Under the pieces are notes generated by a model that was given only the letters and a program-made list of their open reading frames with translations, made no database searches and was not told the origin of the DNA. From the NCBI GenBank assembly GCA_027922465.2, contig BQMF02000063.1, positions 1,176,440 to 1,240,439 on the forward strand: 64,000 nucleotides of DNA, written 5' to 3'. The DNA comes from Turritopsis dohrnii. Lineage: Eukaryota; Cnidaria; Hydrozoa; Anthoathecata; Oceaniidae. A program made the position numbers and the translations under genes. The stretch's first letter is position 1. Each line of letters opens with the position of its first letter. Positions 25,393 to 36,511 of the stretch are shown here, piece after piece.

Positions 25393-25692
25393 TGTGAATC
25401 GTAGCCTTGTGGTAGAGTGCGCGTTTCCTGTTCGGGAGGTCGCGGGTTCAATCCCCCCGACCGTTATTTTACTGGAAGTTCCAAGAACAAAAAAGGCTGA
25501 AATGTGAAACTGTGTTCTTAAAGCCAAGAACAAAATATGAACAATTCAGGCTGAAAAAGGCTAGAAAAATAAGAACAGCCACAACCTCGAACCCATGGAT
25601 ATCGAAAGACAAAAGACCCTGGGTTCTAGGTTGGAACAGCCAGCCTCAGGTCAGATTTTACTGGTTCTTATATAAAAAAAGCGTGTGCCAGC
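25393..25692 (+). repeat. tRNA-like head joined to a MITE half (composite SINE-like repeat)
   Basis: At 25400-25465 there are A-box-like (tggtagagtgcg) and B-box-like (gggttcaatcccc) promoter elements, but no good acceptor stem, so this is not a tRNA gene. From about 25465 the sequence matches the right part of the TIR element at 29222-29637 and ends with the same ttcttatataaaaaaagcgtgt terminus. The upstream TIR of that element is missing here and the tRNA-like head takes its place. Confidence 0.5.
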
Positions 25693-26067
25693 AGTGTAAT
25701 CAAAGAATCGTTTTCCATTATGTTTTTGTTTTCTCCAGTCCACTTTTTATGTTTTTGTTTTTCACGCTCCGTACTCCGGAGTACGGTCCCAAGACGGTTT
25801 TTACATTGCGATCATACGGGATAGTTTTTATGTTATTGTTTATACAGTAGAGTCTCCATAACTCGAACAACCAGGGGGAAAAGGAAATCGTTCGAAAGAT
25901 AGAGACAGTCGAGTTGTAGAGGTTTACAAGTTTTTACGAAATACCCTTATTATTTGCGGACCAGGTGAATAAAAACGGTAAATGCATCATGTATTCTTGC
26001 ATATAGGGGGTTTGGGGTTAGTTTAAAGTCAAAGATAATGTACTTTTGTGTTTTTTTTCATAATCAA

Positions 26068-27963
26068 CTAAGAAAAGAAATCAGTAATCACTTTCTGTTT
26101 ACAAATAAAATCATGATCTTTATTGATGTTGTGATTCAGATACTTAAGGTGTACAATCATATCCTCTCCAAATTTGGAAAATAGACTCAAGTCTTCGAGG
26201 ACTGTAATTGCCGAACGCACTTGATCAGCTGTTGGTCGTGTGAGATTATCCTCGTCCTTGTCATCTTCATCATCCACTTCTAATTCTTCGTCTTCAGCTC
26301 CAATGATGTCAGCGATGATGTCAGCAGTTGTTAGACGCCCATGGGATGTACTGACTTCGATATCGAAATCAATGAAATCTTCAGTTGATATGGTAGAATC
26401 GATATGGCCAGGGAACTTTTGCTTTATGTACGAGAGTTCAGCATCGAGGGTTGGGATTGGGTCCTCTTCTACTTCATTACTGGCTAGGCTTTTAAATGGA
26501 TCGTCATCTTCGTTGATGGCTTCTTGGGCATCCTCTTGAGAAATTCCGGATTTTCGAAAACAGTTGGTGAACGTTTGGTTGGCAATGTCATCCCACGCTT
26601 TCCTGAGCTTTCTCATCCAACGCTTTTATCATCTTACGGACTGCTAACGAACGATATTTTGCTTTCAGGGCACGGATGATTCCTTGATCCATAGGAAGCA
26701 TTACCAGCAGCTAAGCCAGTAAGTCTGACCTTACTGTGCTCCCCCCCAGAGCACTTTTCACCTTTCATGTGGAGAGATTTGTTGGGAAGGCATTGGAAGA
26801 AGAGCCCAAACTCGTCGGCATTAAATATATTTTCCAGGGGATAGCGGGACAGAATGGTAGGTAAGGTTGTCTCTGACCATGGTGCTGTCATCTCCTCAGT
26901 GACGGATCTAGATTCACCAGCGATGGTTTTGAAGGACACGCCATACCTGAAAATAATGGATAAGAAAAACGTTCATCTCCCTAATTGTGGCTAGTGTAGT
27001 TAGAGCTTTAAAGTTTTGCTCGATTCTAATTTCCCAAATCTTTAAACTTTGTTTTTGAACCAAAAAGTGAAAGAAAGTATGGATGTCATGGAAGTCAAAC
27101 AAGTGAAGAAATTAAAAGACATTATATGTTGCATGGAACTTCCTATCATTAAGCTTATTACGTACGAAATCGAGTCTTTTGTTATGGGTTACCATGTTTA
27201 TAAAAGTAACTGGACACCCTCTGTTGGAGACGAATTTTATGGGTTTATGGAGCCGACAAATAAGATGGATAAATATGCAGTTGCAGTCAAGAAAAGTGAC
27301 GGAGAGATCATTGGCCATCTACCGCTAGGAAAGTCTGGACGATTTGCAAAAGTCATATTTTACTTTCTGAAGAATGACAGCGCCAATGTTTGCAAAATAA
27401 CAATCACTGGAAAGTCATTAAACCTCGGCGATGGTTTAGGAATGAAAGTTCCTTGCAAGTTATCCTTCCTATCTGAAAGAGCGTCGATTGAAATTTTACA
27501 AAAACAACTACCAAAGCTTTTGTAACATTTATACATTTTTTCATGAAAATAAAAGACCCAGATTATGTCAAACTAACCTGGTTTTCCATTTAGCTAGCCA
27601 TCCCTGAGAAGCTTGAAATGACTCAATACCCAATCCTTCGGCAAACTCGAGTGCTTTCTCCTTTAGAATAGTGCCACTTATTGGGATGTTTTCACTCCTC
27701 ATAACGAGGAGCCACTTGTGGACAGCTGTGTTGATGTCTTCAAATTTTTGAGGTTTCGTTCTTTTTGATAAGAGTCCGGTGTTGAACTGTGCGAAGATCT
27801 TTTCTTTGTTCTTCTTCCACGTCGAAAGAGTGCTCGATGGAATTTCAAATTTGGCTGCGACATCCTTTGGAGCAGTCCCTTTTTCCAGCTCTTTGAGGGC
27901 ATTGTATTTGATTGTGCAGGATTTATTTTTGATTTTTCGTTTTGATCCTGCTTTGGACGCCAT
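26068..27963 (-). pseudogene. Tigger-type transposase, internally deleted
   Basis: Exon 27578-27963 encodes a psq/CENP-B-type DNA-binding region (LKELEKGTAPKDVAAKF, then STLSTWKKNKEKI, then QGWLAKWKTR) and ends at a GTTAGT donor. The second exon starts at 26946 after a TTTCAG acceptor in correct phase and continues the transposase (FKTIAGES, then NADEFGLFF with the first catalytic Asp, then KVRLTGLAAGN). At about 26695 the sequence jumps to LPMDQGIIRALKAKYR, so the stretch with the second catalytic Asp is missing, and the frame changes again before the acidic C-terminal part (26068-26616, DDEDDKDEDN). The protein cannot be active. The intron, 26947-27577, contains the HIRAN gene in antisense. 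Confidence 0.88.
27079..27525 (+). CDS. HIRAN-domain protein nested in transposase intron
   Basis: A complete 148-residue ORF from ATG 27079 to TAA 27523-27525. The HIRAN fold is suggested by GYHVYKSNWTPSVGDEFYGF, then TNKMDKYAVAVKK, then GEIIGHLPLGKS, and a final VPCKLSF strand. HIRAN domains are known from HLTF, where they bind DNA 3' ends, and from many stand-alone proteins. It lies entirely inside the 631 nt intron of the Tigger transposase on the opposite strand, and has its own AATAAA 24 nt after the stop (27549-27554). Unlike the transposase around it, it is unbroken. An upstream TTG-initiated extension is possible but unlikely. Role unknown. Confidence 0.8.
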   Translation: MDVMEVKQVKKLKDIICCMELPIIKLITYEIESFVMGYHVYKSNWTPSVGDEFYGFMEPTNKMDKYAVAVKKSDGEIIGHLPLGKSGRFAKVIFYFLKNDSANVCKITITGKSLNLGDGLGMKVPCKLSFLSERASIEILQKQLPKLL

Positions 27964-28369
27964 GTTTTTGTGTAGGCTTCAACTCCGAAAAAAGACCTTC
28001 GAAAAAGGCGTTCGAATAGGCGTTCGAAAGGCTCAAGCATTCGAATCATCCGTTCGAATAATGTAAGGCCTGCGCCACACGTAAATGTTTAAACATTTAA
28101 ACGATAAAGACTCAAAACATGAGTAAAACCTTTCAAATTTTGCTCAATTTTGCATAACGCTGCAGGAAAAGCGAGTTATGGAGACAAAAACCTTCAAGGA
28201 ACAAGAAAATTCGTTCGAAAGAAGGGAATATTCGAGTTATGGAGATTCGAGTTGTAGAGGTTTTTTTATGAGAGTTTATTAGGAAATTTTCAAGGTGCCA
28301 GCGAATTTGTTCGAAAGAAGGAGACATTCGAGTAATAGAGGTTCGAGTTATGGAGACTCTACTGTATAA

Positions 28370-28626
28370 AAATTGTAATTACTGCGCACGCGTGAAATAT
28401 CATCTCGTCCCGGCAAGACGGGATAACTGTGATGATATGAAAAAAAGCCCACCTTGCTTTAGCGGGTTCCCGGCAGAAATAAACGAGATCCCGCCTAACC
28501 GGGACAGGGTGATTTTTTCATTTTCCACATGTTCAGAAAAAAAATCTTTAGGGAGAATTACACAAAAGCTACGATCTCGTCAAAACGTCTCGTCTCGCCC
28601 TGCCGGGATAAAAAGCTCCATATGAT
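28370..28626 (+). repeat. Dispersed repeat, copy A (second copy near 42826-43090)
   Basis: Begins attactgcgcacgcgtgaaa and ends ctgccgggataaaaagctcc. The copy at 42826-43090 shares both ends and much of the interior (ctcgtcccggc, gggtgattttt, cgtctcgtct). No terminal inverted repeat was found and there is no ORF of note. It starts directly at the right end of the Tigger element. Confidence 0.6.
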
Positions 28627-29221
28627 CAGCCCCTGAATAGGCTTAACAAGTAATATCAGAAAGTATTTGCTACAAACAAAAGAAATGTGTGAACTGCAAC
28701 GATGGATATGTATTTTATAATTGAAATAAGATTTGTTAAAGAAAAGCAAACTTTTTCAAGAAAAATTTAAGCGAAAAATCCATTAGAAATCTGCGTTTCA
28801 AACTTTGATTGAAAACAAAAAAATAGCCATAAAAAACAAGAAAAAAACATCACACTAGGTTTGGTTAGGGTTAGAAAAACACGAAGAACAACAATTTATA
28901 ATATGGCTTTCTTGCATACGCAGAAATCCAATTGCAATTTTTCTAAAATCTTTTCAAGCAAAGATCCGCCAAAAATCAGGCCATTGAATAAAATTCATTG
29001 CACAAAAGATTTGGAGCTAAAACATATACAAACATAAAATGTATGGTTGGCAAAATTTCAGATTTCAAGCTGTGCTTCAAAATTCTTGTCGTTCCCTTTT
29101 CACACAAAAGTAATATGAAAATTGTCTAAGCAATTTTAGCATGCGACCTTCCTAAATAACATTTTTTAAAAGATGATCAAATAAACGATTGTGTCATTAG
29201 GTTATAGATTATAAATTAGGT

Positions 29222-29637
29222 TACACGCTTTTTTTTATAAGAACAAAATAAGAACAACCCGAGGCTCAAATCATTGTTCCAAAAATTAAGAACAGCCTGA
29301 GCCTGAATTTTCTTGGAAAATAAGAACAGTTCATGATGTGAATTCTCTCACTGGTAAATGGTTTAGAAGTTTATTGGGTTTTTTTTCACCTCCAATAAAT
29401 GTGCGAATGAGTCATTACCGAACAGCAACCATACTTTTTACCAGTTGTTTTTAAAAAATATTTCTATTTTACTGGAAGTTCCATAAATAAGAAGAACAAA
29501 ATGAGGCTGAAATTCGAAACTGTGTTCTTAAAGCAAAAAACAAAATAAGAACAATTCAGGCTGAAAAAGGCTCCAAAAATAAGAACAGCCAGCCTCAGGT
29601 CAGATTTAACTGGTTCTTATATTAAAAAAAGCGTGTA
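29222..29637. mobile_element. MITE with TACACGCTTTTTTTATAAGAAC-type TIRs
   Basis: Left end tacacgcttttttttataag and right end the complement (ttcttatattaaaaaaagcg). 416 bp, no ORF. It is rich in aataagaacag/ctggttctta motifs. Related ends occur near 961-985, 1281-1306, 25670-25692 and 30805-30850. Its insertion splits the palindrome-arm copy. Confidence 0.7.
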
Positions 29638-30219
29638 TACGGATGATGTGTGTGAAGGTCAAATGACTGAAAACAACGTTGCATGGACATTGATATTTGG
29701 AAAGTTTTGTGACGATGATTTGTAAAGTTCTTTCCTGAATTCTGTTTAAACGCTGCGGGGTGGCCGAGTTACCGTTGCTATTTCTAACTATCGGAACGGG
29801 AATTGGAAATAATAGAGACTGTTATTAAGTTATAAAGTAATGAAATCAGTGGAACAATGAATCGCATAAAAACGAGGTGAGGTATGAAACTCAGCCACAG
29901 CTCAGCGTTTAAACTGATATTCGGTAAAGATCTATTATATTGCTTATGTTTTAGCTTACATAATTAGTATGGAAAACAAATCGTTTTTAGCCTTTTAGGA
30001 CCTTAAAATTCGAAAACCTTTTCCGGTGCCTCAGGTTGTCACTATCCAATCACTGAAATATGGCCCCCTCACTTTAAAAACTGTTGCGTGGGCCCTGAAA
30101 TTAGGAAAAATACACGAAAAAACATTCTGTCTCCCACCTACACTACCATGTTTTGAAACGGGAAGAAAGCAAAGTCAGTTAATAATTGTATACCACCGTG
30201 TAATAGCAACACGAAAAGT

Positions 30220-30221
<2 letters not shown>

Positions 30222-30256
<35 letters not shown>

Positions 30257-30268
30257 CGATGATGATGA
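30222..30268. repeat. (GAT)n microsatellite
   Basis: About 15 near-perfect gat/gac units. The matching place in the palindrome arms (31786-31802, 32008-32022) has a shorter run, so it marks a shared, length-variable site. Confidence 0.9.
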
Positions 30269-30847
30269 AGAACAATATCGAAAACTGACTTTCGCCTATC
30301 TCGTGAAACTACAAAGCAATGAATTAATTAGTTAGAACAAAAGAGGAAAAAAAATTTACTTATAATTATAGGGAAGAAAAACCAAGACCAATTCAAGACG
30401 ATGTTTAAGCCTGGTTTTCACTGATCGTTTTAACGGTTACAACGCAGCGGTCTTAAGCCTTAAAACACATTTTTCTATTTTTTAGTGAAATCTTAGGGCT
30501 TAAAATTAATGAAATAGATATCAAAAATCATTTATCTGAACACGCTTTATATTTTATAAGAACATTGAAACTCAAGAAAACCTTGCGATGCTCTTCACCT
30601 TTTCCATTCAAAGGCTTATAATATTCTTAATTGCTAATTTACTTAATTTAATAATACTAGTGAAATTGGCGGAATTGAAATGATTTTGATGTAGAGTTTT
30701 TAGTGTAAATACTGTGGTGTTTTTGTCATTTTATCTTTAGTCTTTCAGTTTTTTTGAAAAAATGAAAATGTCAAAACTAAAAGCCTTTGACCCTCTGAAG
30801 CCTTATATGTTCTTATATACTTTGTTCTTATAAAATACAAAGCGTGT

Positions 30848-32853
30848 ATTTCATATACGTAATAAACTAGCATGTAGCTTTAGCTAAAAATGCCCCCGCG
30901 CTCAAGCATTCCAATTTGCACACGCAGCAAGCTATACATTGCAAGCCTATACAACGGAAACAAAAACAAACAAAGTCTTGTTACTTTTTGTTATCTCTTA
31001 GTCCTATGTCACACTGACATACCTTTCAAAAAGTGTAAATAAGGCTACAAACAAAAGAAATGTGTGAACTAAAACCATGGATACGTATTTTTATAATCAA
31101 AATAAGATTAAGATTTTTTAAAGAAATTCTGTAAGAGCCAAAAGAAAAAAAAAACTTTTTCAAAAAAAAAAAATTAAAGCGAAAAATCCTTAGAAATCTG
31201 CGTTTCAAACTTTGATTCGAAAAATAGCCAAAGTTTACAAAAAAAAAACAAGAAAAAAATATAAAAATGTTTTATTGATCATGATCTTTGGAGGACAGAA
31301 AGAAGAAAAACACGAAGAACGACAATTTGTAGGCTTTCTTGCATACACAGAAATCCCATTAAAATCTTTAATCACCCCCCTCAAAAAATTGGTCACTTTT
31401 TCTTTCTTTCTCCAATTAAAATCTTTTTAAGGCAAGATTCGCCAAAAATCAGTGCTTGCCATTGAATAAAATTTATTGAATGAAAGATTTAGAGCTAAAA
31501 CATATACAAATATGGTGGACAAAATTCCAGATTTGAAGCTGTGCTTTAAAATCCTTGTCGTTCACTTCACAAAAAAACGCAAAAGTAATATAAAAAATGT
31601 TTAATTAATTTTAGCATACGAACTTTTTAAATAACATAATATATTATAATAATAAATTAGGAAAGAGATACGAAAAAACATTCTGTCTCCCACTTACGAA
31701 TGGTACTGCTTTGAAACGGGAAAAACGCAAAGTCAGCTAATAATTGTTTTCCACCGTGTAACGTCAACACGAAAGTTGGAAGAAGATGATGATGATGATG
31801 ATTAACAAAATCGGAAACTGACGTTCGCCTATCTCGTGAAACTACTATGCCTCCTCGCTCGCTTACGCTCGCTGCGGGGGCAATTAAATTATAAGTAATA
31901 AATTATAAATTATTTTAATACTCAGTATCTCTGATTATTGAAATAATTGCCCTCGAAGCGAGCGTAAGCGATAGGCAAATGTCAGTTTCCGATTTTTTTC
32001 TTCATCTTCATCATCATCCTCCAACTTTCATGTTGACGTTACACGGTGGTATACAATTATTAGCTGACTTTGCTTTTTTTCTATGTCAAAGCATGACACC
32101 GTAGGTGGGAGACAGAATGTTTATTTTCCTAATTTATTATTATATTATACTATGTTATTTAGGAAGTTCGTATGCTAAAATTGGTTAGACATTTTTCATA
32201 TTGAAATCTGAAATTTTGCCAAGCATACATTTTATGTTTGTATATGTTGTTTTAGTTTTAAATCGTTCGTTCAATAAATTTTATTCAATGATTTTTGGTG
32301 GATCTTGCCATTTTAATTGGATTCCTGTCTATGTAAGAAAGCCATATTACAAATTCTTGTTTTTTTCTTCTTTAACTGTCCTCCACTCATGATCAATAAA
32401 ACCTTTTTATATTTTTTTCTTGCTATTTTATGTAAACGTTGGCTATTTTTTGTTTTGAACTAAAGTTTGAAACGCAAATTTCTAATAGATTTTTCGCTTT
32501 AATATTTTTTTTTGAAACAGTGTTTTTTTTCTTTTGGCTCTTACATATTAACAAATTTTACTTTGATTATAAAATACGTATCCATGTTTCAGTTCACACA
32601 TTTCTTTTGTTTGTAGCAAATACTTTCTGATATTACTTGTTAAGCCTTATTTACACTTTTTGAAAGGTATATTAGCATCAGTGTGACATAGGCCTAAGAG
32701 ATAACAAAAAGTAACAAAGTTTTGTTTGTTTTTGTTTCCGTTGTATAGGCTTGCAATGTATAGCTTGCTGCGTGTGCAAATTGGAATGCTTGAGCGCGGG
32801 GGCATTCTTAGCTAAAGCTACATGCTAGTTTAGTTTATTACTTATATGAAATA
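30848..32853. repeat. Large imperfect palindrome, about 2 kb
   Basis: Left arm from about 30848 (atttcatatacgtaataaac, then agctttagctaaaaatgccc) is the complement of the right arm ending at about 32853. Arms match almost throughout, including gaaatgtgtgaact, cattctgtctcccac and the Gc-rich cgagcgtaagcg stretches that flank a short AT-rich centre at about 31875-31950. No intact ORF. Arms of nearly 1 kb make it a foldback-type element or an inverted duplication of a dispersed repeat. Confidence 0.8.
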
Positions 32854-32854
32854 C

Positions 32855-33442
32855 AGTGTGTTTCGTAATGTTGGAAATGGAAATTTCAAAGCTGTTTTTC
32901 TAAATGAATATACCAAATTTCAAAATAATTTTTACATGTTTGTGAAAAATGAAAGAGTGCTTTTTGAAAAAATAAGGAAAATGTCTTGGAAAAATGTAAT
33001 TAAATTTTTAATGGTCGATTAAGATGTGAAATAAAAGAAGAGATTTTTTTGAAACAATGACAGCATTTTGGAAAACAATGAAAAAAAATTTAAGGTATGT
33101 GTTCACGAAAAACGTTTAACTTTTTGTTTTTCTTAAATATCAATTTGGGGGTGGCAGCGCAAAGATAAAATTAATAAAAAATTCTTATGGATTTAGCGCT
33201 TTGAAACAATAAGCACGTTTTAATTAAACTACGTGTTAATCGACCATTGAAAATTTAATTACATTTTTTCCAAGACACTTTTCTTATTTTTTCAAAAAGC
33301 ACTTTTTCATTTTTCACAAAAAATGTACTAGTCTAAAGGACTTGAAAATGGCTTTCCATTGATGTTAAAATTGTTTTGAAATTCAGTATATTCATTTAAA
33401 AAAACAGCTTTGAAATTTCCGTTCCAACATTCTGAAACACAC
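32855..33442. mobile_element. MITE with AGTGTGTTTC TIRs
   Basis: Left part (agtgtgtttcgtaatgttgg, then tttcaaagctgtttttctaa) is the complement of the right part ending gaaacacact. Long inverted arms of over 150 bp include cgattaa/ttaatcgacc. It begins where the palindrome ends. No ORF. Confidence 0.7.
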
Positions 33443-33476
33443 TATAATATGTAGTTTTGTCATATAAAACTTAACA

Positions 33477-33908
33477 CCGGGTGCGCCAAAAAAAAAGTGT
33501 ATACGTTTGAACTGATATTTTGAAAAAAATACTCTCTTATACATCTAGAGACTTTTTTCACCTGGAAGACGAATGGTTAATTTAGCTTGAAATGCTTATG
33601 TTTTTCAAAAATAAAATTCGTCCTTCCTTTGTTTTTATTCCCTCTTAAGTCAATTTAAAGATTTGATTTGATTTTTTCTATAAACAAATAATGCACAATA
33701 CAAAAAATTCAATTAAATTTAATACCCTATTTTTTCTTAAAAAATGACATTTTTTAATAGTAGATATAAAATGTTTTGACGAAATTTAACATATGATACA
33801 TCAAATTCTAAATTAATCTTTCCTCTTTCAGGTTAAAAAAATCTCTAGATGTATAACAGAGTATTTTAATATCAGTTCAAACGTATACACTTTTTTTGGC
33901 GCACCCGG
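33477..33908. mobile_element. MITE with CCGGGTGCGCCAAAAA TIRs
   Basis: 432 bp with about 75 bp inverted ends: ccgggtgcgccaaaaaaaaa and the complement at 33889-33908, then gtgtatacgtttgaactgat, then the tatacatctagag/ctctagatgtata pair. The interior is AT-rich without an ORF. Confidence 0.78.
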
Positions 33909-34084
33909 TACACAAATACACATCATTTGAAAAAGAAATCGACACTTGAGTAAAGTCAAAAATTTTTTTGTAGAAGACATAATAAATCATGTGACAGTAT
34001 ACAAGAAGAGAAAACTAACGAGACGTTATTTTATTGAACCATAGGAAGAACTTTATACCAATCTCCTTATTTTATTAATAAGCA

Positions 34085-34215
34085 GTATATTTCTCATCAC
34101 CTTGCTCATTCCGTAGTGTGGAAGCAAGATATTTCTCGTCATCTTGATCATTGCGGAAGGTGGGAGCAGTACATTTATCACTACGTTACTCATTCTGGAA
34201 TGTGGAAGCAATGTA
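34085..34215. repeat. 42 bp tandem repeats, three units
   Basis: Units read atatttctcatcaccttgct + cattccgtagtgtggaagca and variants. A further diverged unit lies at 34490-34555, and inverted relatives occur near 37080-37115. They sit just outside the inverted arms described at 34300-34465 and 37350-37525. Confidence 0.65.
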
Positions 34216-34299
34216 TCTCTTATCAATCGGCATTCGTAAAATCATCAAGGCTGTTACAAGAACACGTTTACTTATGAAAACTCTCAACTAAACCTCAGA

Positions 34300-34465
34300 G
34301 ATTTAAAATCGTTTGTTATATCAAAAGAAACATCATTACTTTACACGTTTATTTCAAGTGTTGATGTGAAGTTTCTAATGACTTTGTAGGGAAAAATTCA
34401 TGAACAACTCTACTAAGTTGTATACAAATCCCCAAAAATGTATAGAAAAATAGTTTCGTGTAAAC
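34300..34465 (+). repeat. Inverted-repeat arm, left partner of 37350-37525
   Basis: Contains aaatcgtttgttatatcaaa, aagaaacatcattactttac, caagtgttgatgtgaagttt, tctactaagttgtatacaa and agtttcgtgtaaac. The complementary series is found in the same order at 37350-37525. The two arms enclose about 2.9 kb that contains several nested Harbinger-type insertions. Confidence 0.72.
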
Positions 34466-34567
34466 AAAATATAATTTTTGCAAATCTCGCTAATATTGAT
34501 CATTCCGGAATATAGAAGCGAAATACCCCTCATCATCTTGCTCCTTCTGGCATATTTCTGTTTTTAA

Positions 34568-34944
34568 AGCCTGGCTCAGACCTGACGATAACGACGATTT
34601 CGACGATTAAAGTTTAGTGTAATCGTCGTAGTCGTCTAACGTGAACATTTTTATAATCGTCGTAAAATATCAAAAATCGATAAAAAATATTTTATCGTCG
34701 TAATCACTGTATTGCATGTAAAAATCTATTGAATTTTACGTCAATTCTATTGTTTTAAGATCGTGAAGGCACGTCCTTTAAATTTTACAAATAAGTTTAA
34801 ACTTAATAAAGCCTGGTTCACACCTGATGATTACGACGATTACGTTGATTAAAAAAAGTATCAATCGTCGTAATCGCCAAGTCTGAACACTCTCAAGTAT
34901 TGATATTTTTTTTAATCGTCGTATTGTCAGGTCTGAACCAGGCT
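34568..34944. mobile_element. PIF/Harbinger-type MITE(s), AGCCTGG TIRs
   Basis: Ends AGCCTGGCTCAGACCTGACG and complement ending CCAGGCT at 34944, flanked by TAA on both sides (34565-34567, 34945-34947). A second AGCCTGGTTCACACCTGA end starts at 34810, also preceded by TAA, so the stretch is one element inside or next to another. Internal acgacgattacg/cgtcgtaatc motifs are inverted. TAA duplications fit PIF/Harbinger. Confidence 0.75.
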
Positions 34945-35091
34945 TAAGTGACGGTGTTAAGGCTGAAATACACTATCATTTTTAAATGATCATTTTTCAA
35001 TTGTCATCAAAAAAATGTCATTTTTGACACTAATTTTTAATGACATTGAAAAATGATAAGTTGAAAATGTTCATCTCTTAATTTTTCAATG

Positions 35092-35568
35092 TCATTTTTT
35101 TCTATTGTTTCGAATAGAATCTGTTGTTTTCGCGCATGTGTTCCTTGTACGCGATGTGATTATGACGCTAGCATAAACAGAAAGAATATTTTGAAGACTT
35201 TTACACGCGAAAATGAAGACGCAAGAAGCAACTGAAACAGTTTGGAGGAGCCAACCAAGTTTTAATCTCATGTAAATAGCTTCGGGAACTTCAGGGATGA
35301 ACTGGGACAATGCGCTTTTCTGAACTTGAAATAAATACTGCAATTCGGCGTATTTAATCTCAGATGAAAAAAACTTCAAGTTTGCGGCTAGTTTAACTTG
35401 AACAGGAATTGGATCTCGTAAATGGGTTGTTTTTTCCGTAATGTCAACGGCTACGAGATGAAGCAGCTCATCGAAAATATTCGGTGGCATTCTTAAAAAA
35501 CTTGTATACTCTGTGATTTCTTCCACATGTAGTTCATGCATGAGGGTTATTATCGATGCCAAGTTCAT
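35092..35568 (-). pseudogene. HARBI1-like transposase fragment
   Basis: 158 residues that match the N-terminal part of Harbinger nucleases: FLRMPPNIFDELLHLV, then EKTTHLRDPIPVQVKLAAN, then ELQYLFQVQKSALSQFIPEV. The catalytic DDE part that should follow is absent; after about residue 105 the sequence loses similarity and runs to a stop. A remnant, not a working enzyme. Confidence 0.85.
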
Positions 35569-35795
35569 TTCGTTTATTTAGCCATGGCTTTACCTATGTA
35601 CTGTTTTTTTTTCGTCTTCTACGTTCAACTGTCTTGTTTGCTAAAATGTAAACAACAACAGCAGCTGCTGTTTCTTCTTGAGATTCCATGTTTGTAATTT
35701 TCAATGATAGTGTATTCGCGCCAAAATTTTTAATTTCCAATATCATTGGAATGCATCATTGAAAAATGATCAATGTAAAAATGATAATGTACCGC

Positions 35796-36493
35796 GTGAG
35801 TCAAAAAAAGTACCGGTGTTTCACAAAAAATATCTTTCGATTGAATAACTATGAAAGATAGTTATTTTTTATTCTGAATAAAGGAATCCTCTACCTACAT
35901 TTTGGTGTATCATTTGTCTAATTTGGTTGAGTAGAAAAAAAGTTATGGACAAAAAACTAGAAGTGATCTTTGAAAAATGGACAAAAAAGCCAAGCAAGAT
36001 GTCTCAAAACAAGATTTATATTTTTATTTCAAACCAGAAGGGAACAAACTTTTTTCAACATTTTCTTAAAACTTTATTCAGTGAAAGTTTTCATAAAGGC
36101 TGTCTTGTCTAAATATTGAGAAATGCGCAACTCCATACAACAAAGAGTTTGGGTATGCCTCCAGTTTGCTAGGGTAAATATTACTAAAGAGGCGATTAGA
36201 CAAATTGTGTCTTTCAATCCCCATAGCCTTTTTTATTATCATTACCGAATTTAATCAAAGAACATCGCAGGAATATTTTTTTCAGCTTTTTTGTCCATTT
36301 TTTAAAGATTTTTACAAGGACCGCTTCCAGTTTTTTATCTATAACTTTCTTTCTACTCAACTAAATTAGAAGAGTGATACACCGAAAATATAGATAAAGG
36401 ATTCCTCTATTCAGAAATAAAAATAACTATCTTTCATAGTTATTCAATCGAAAGATATTTTTTGTGAAACACCGATACTTTTTTTTGACTCAC
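35796..36493. mobile_element. MITE with GTGAGTCAAAAAAAGTA TIRs, inserted in Harbinger end
   Basis: Inverted ends of about 140 bp: gtgagtcaaaaaaagtaccg, tttcacaaaaaatatctttc, ttgaataactatgaaagat, aaggaatcctctacc, and their complements in order up to gactcac at 36493. It interrupts the right TIR of the 34960-36508 element, so it is the younger insertion. The ORF at 35927-36112 lies inside it and is not convincing. Confidence 0.78.
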
Positions 36494-36511
36494 CTGATAT
36501 TTCAGCCTTTA

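Larger units (their letters stand above)
25845..28364 (-). mobile_element. pogo/Tigger DNA transposon, decayed
   Basis: Ends are CAGTAGAGTCTCCATAACTC on the left and its complement on the right, each flanked by TA (25843-25844, 28365-28366), the usual pogo target duplication. Subterminal repeats of the ttcgaaagaagg/ttcgagttatgga type occur near both ends. Inside are a broken transposase on the minus strand and a separate intact HIRAN-domain gene on the plus strand. A related non-autonomous copy lies at about 44230-44512 and a short one at 59127-59241. Confidence 0.92.
28630..30340 (+). repeat. Partial third copy of the 30.8-32.9 kb palindrome arm
   Basis: From about 28665 the sequence matches the left palindrome arm (tacaaacaaaagaaatgtgt, then aatctgcgtttcaaactttg, then cagattt..aagctgtgct). 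After interruption by the TIR element at 29222-29637 the match resumes at about 30105 (cattctgtctcccac, gtcagttaataattgtatac, ccaccgtgta) and ends in ctgactttcgcctatctcgtg. No gene seen. Confidence 0.65.
34960..36508 (-). mobile_element. PIF/Harbinger element with truncated transposase
   Basis: Starts AGGCTGAAATACACTATCAT and ends with the complement (interrupted) ...TTTCAGCCT, flanked by TTA (34957-34959, 36509-36511). The interior has a minus-strand transposase fragment. The right terminal repeat is split by the insertion at 35796-36493. Confidence 0.8.

Noticed and set aside
25393..25470. tRNA gene
   Set aside because: A- and B-box-like words are present but there is no matching acceptor stem and the sequence runs on into a MITE half, so it is a SINE-like head.
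26240..26539. Plus-strand serine-rich ORF
   Set aside because: It is the antisense of the acidic C-terminal part of the Tigger transposase.
29755..29790. Second tRNA-like segment (ggggtggccgagttaccg)
   Set aside because: Looks like an A box only; no B box or stems follow, so not reported as a gene or a SINE.
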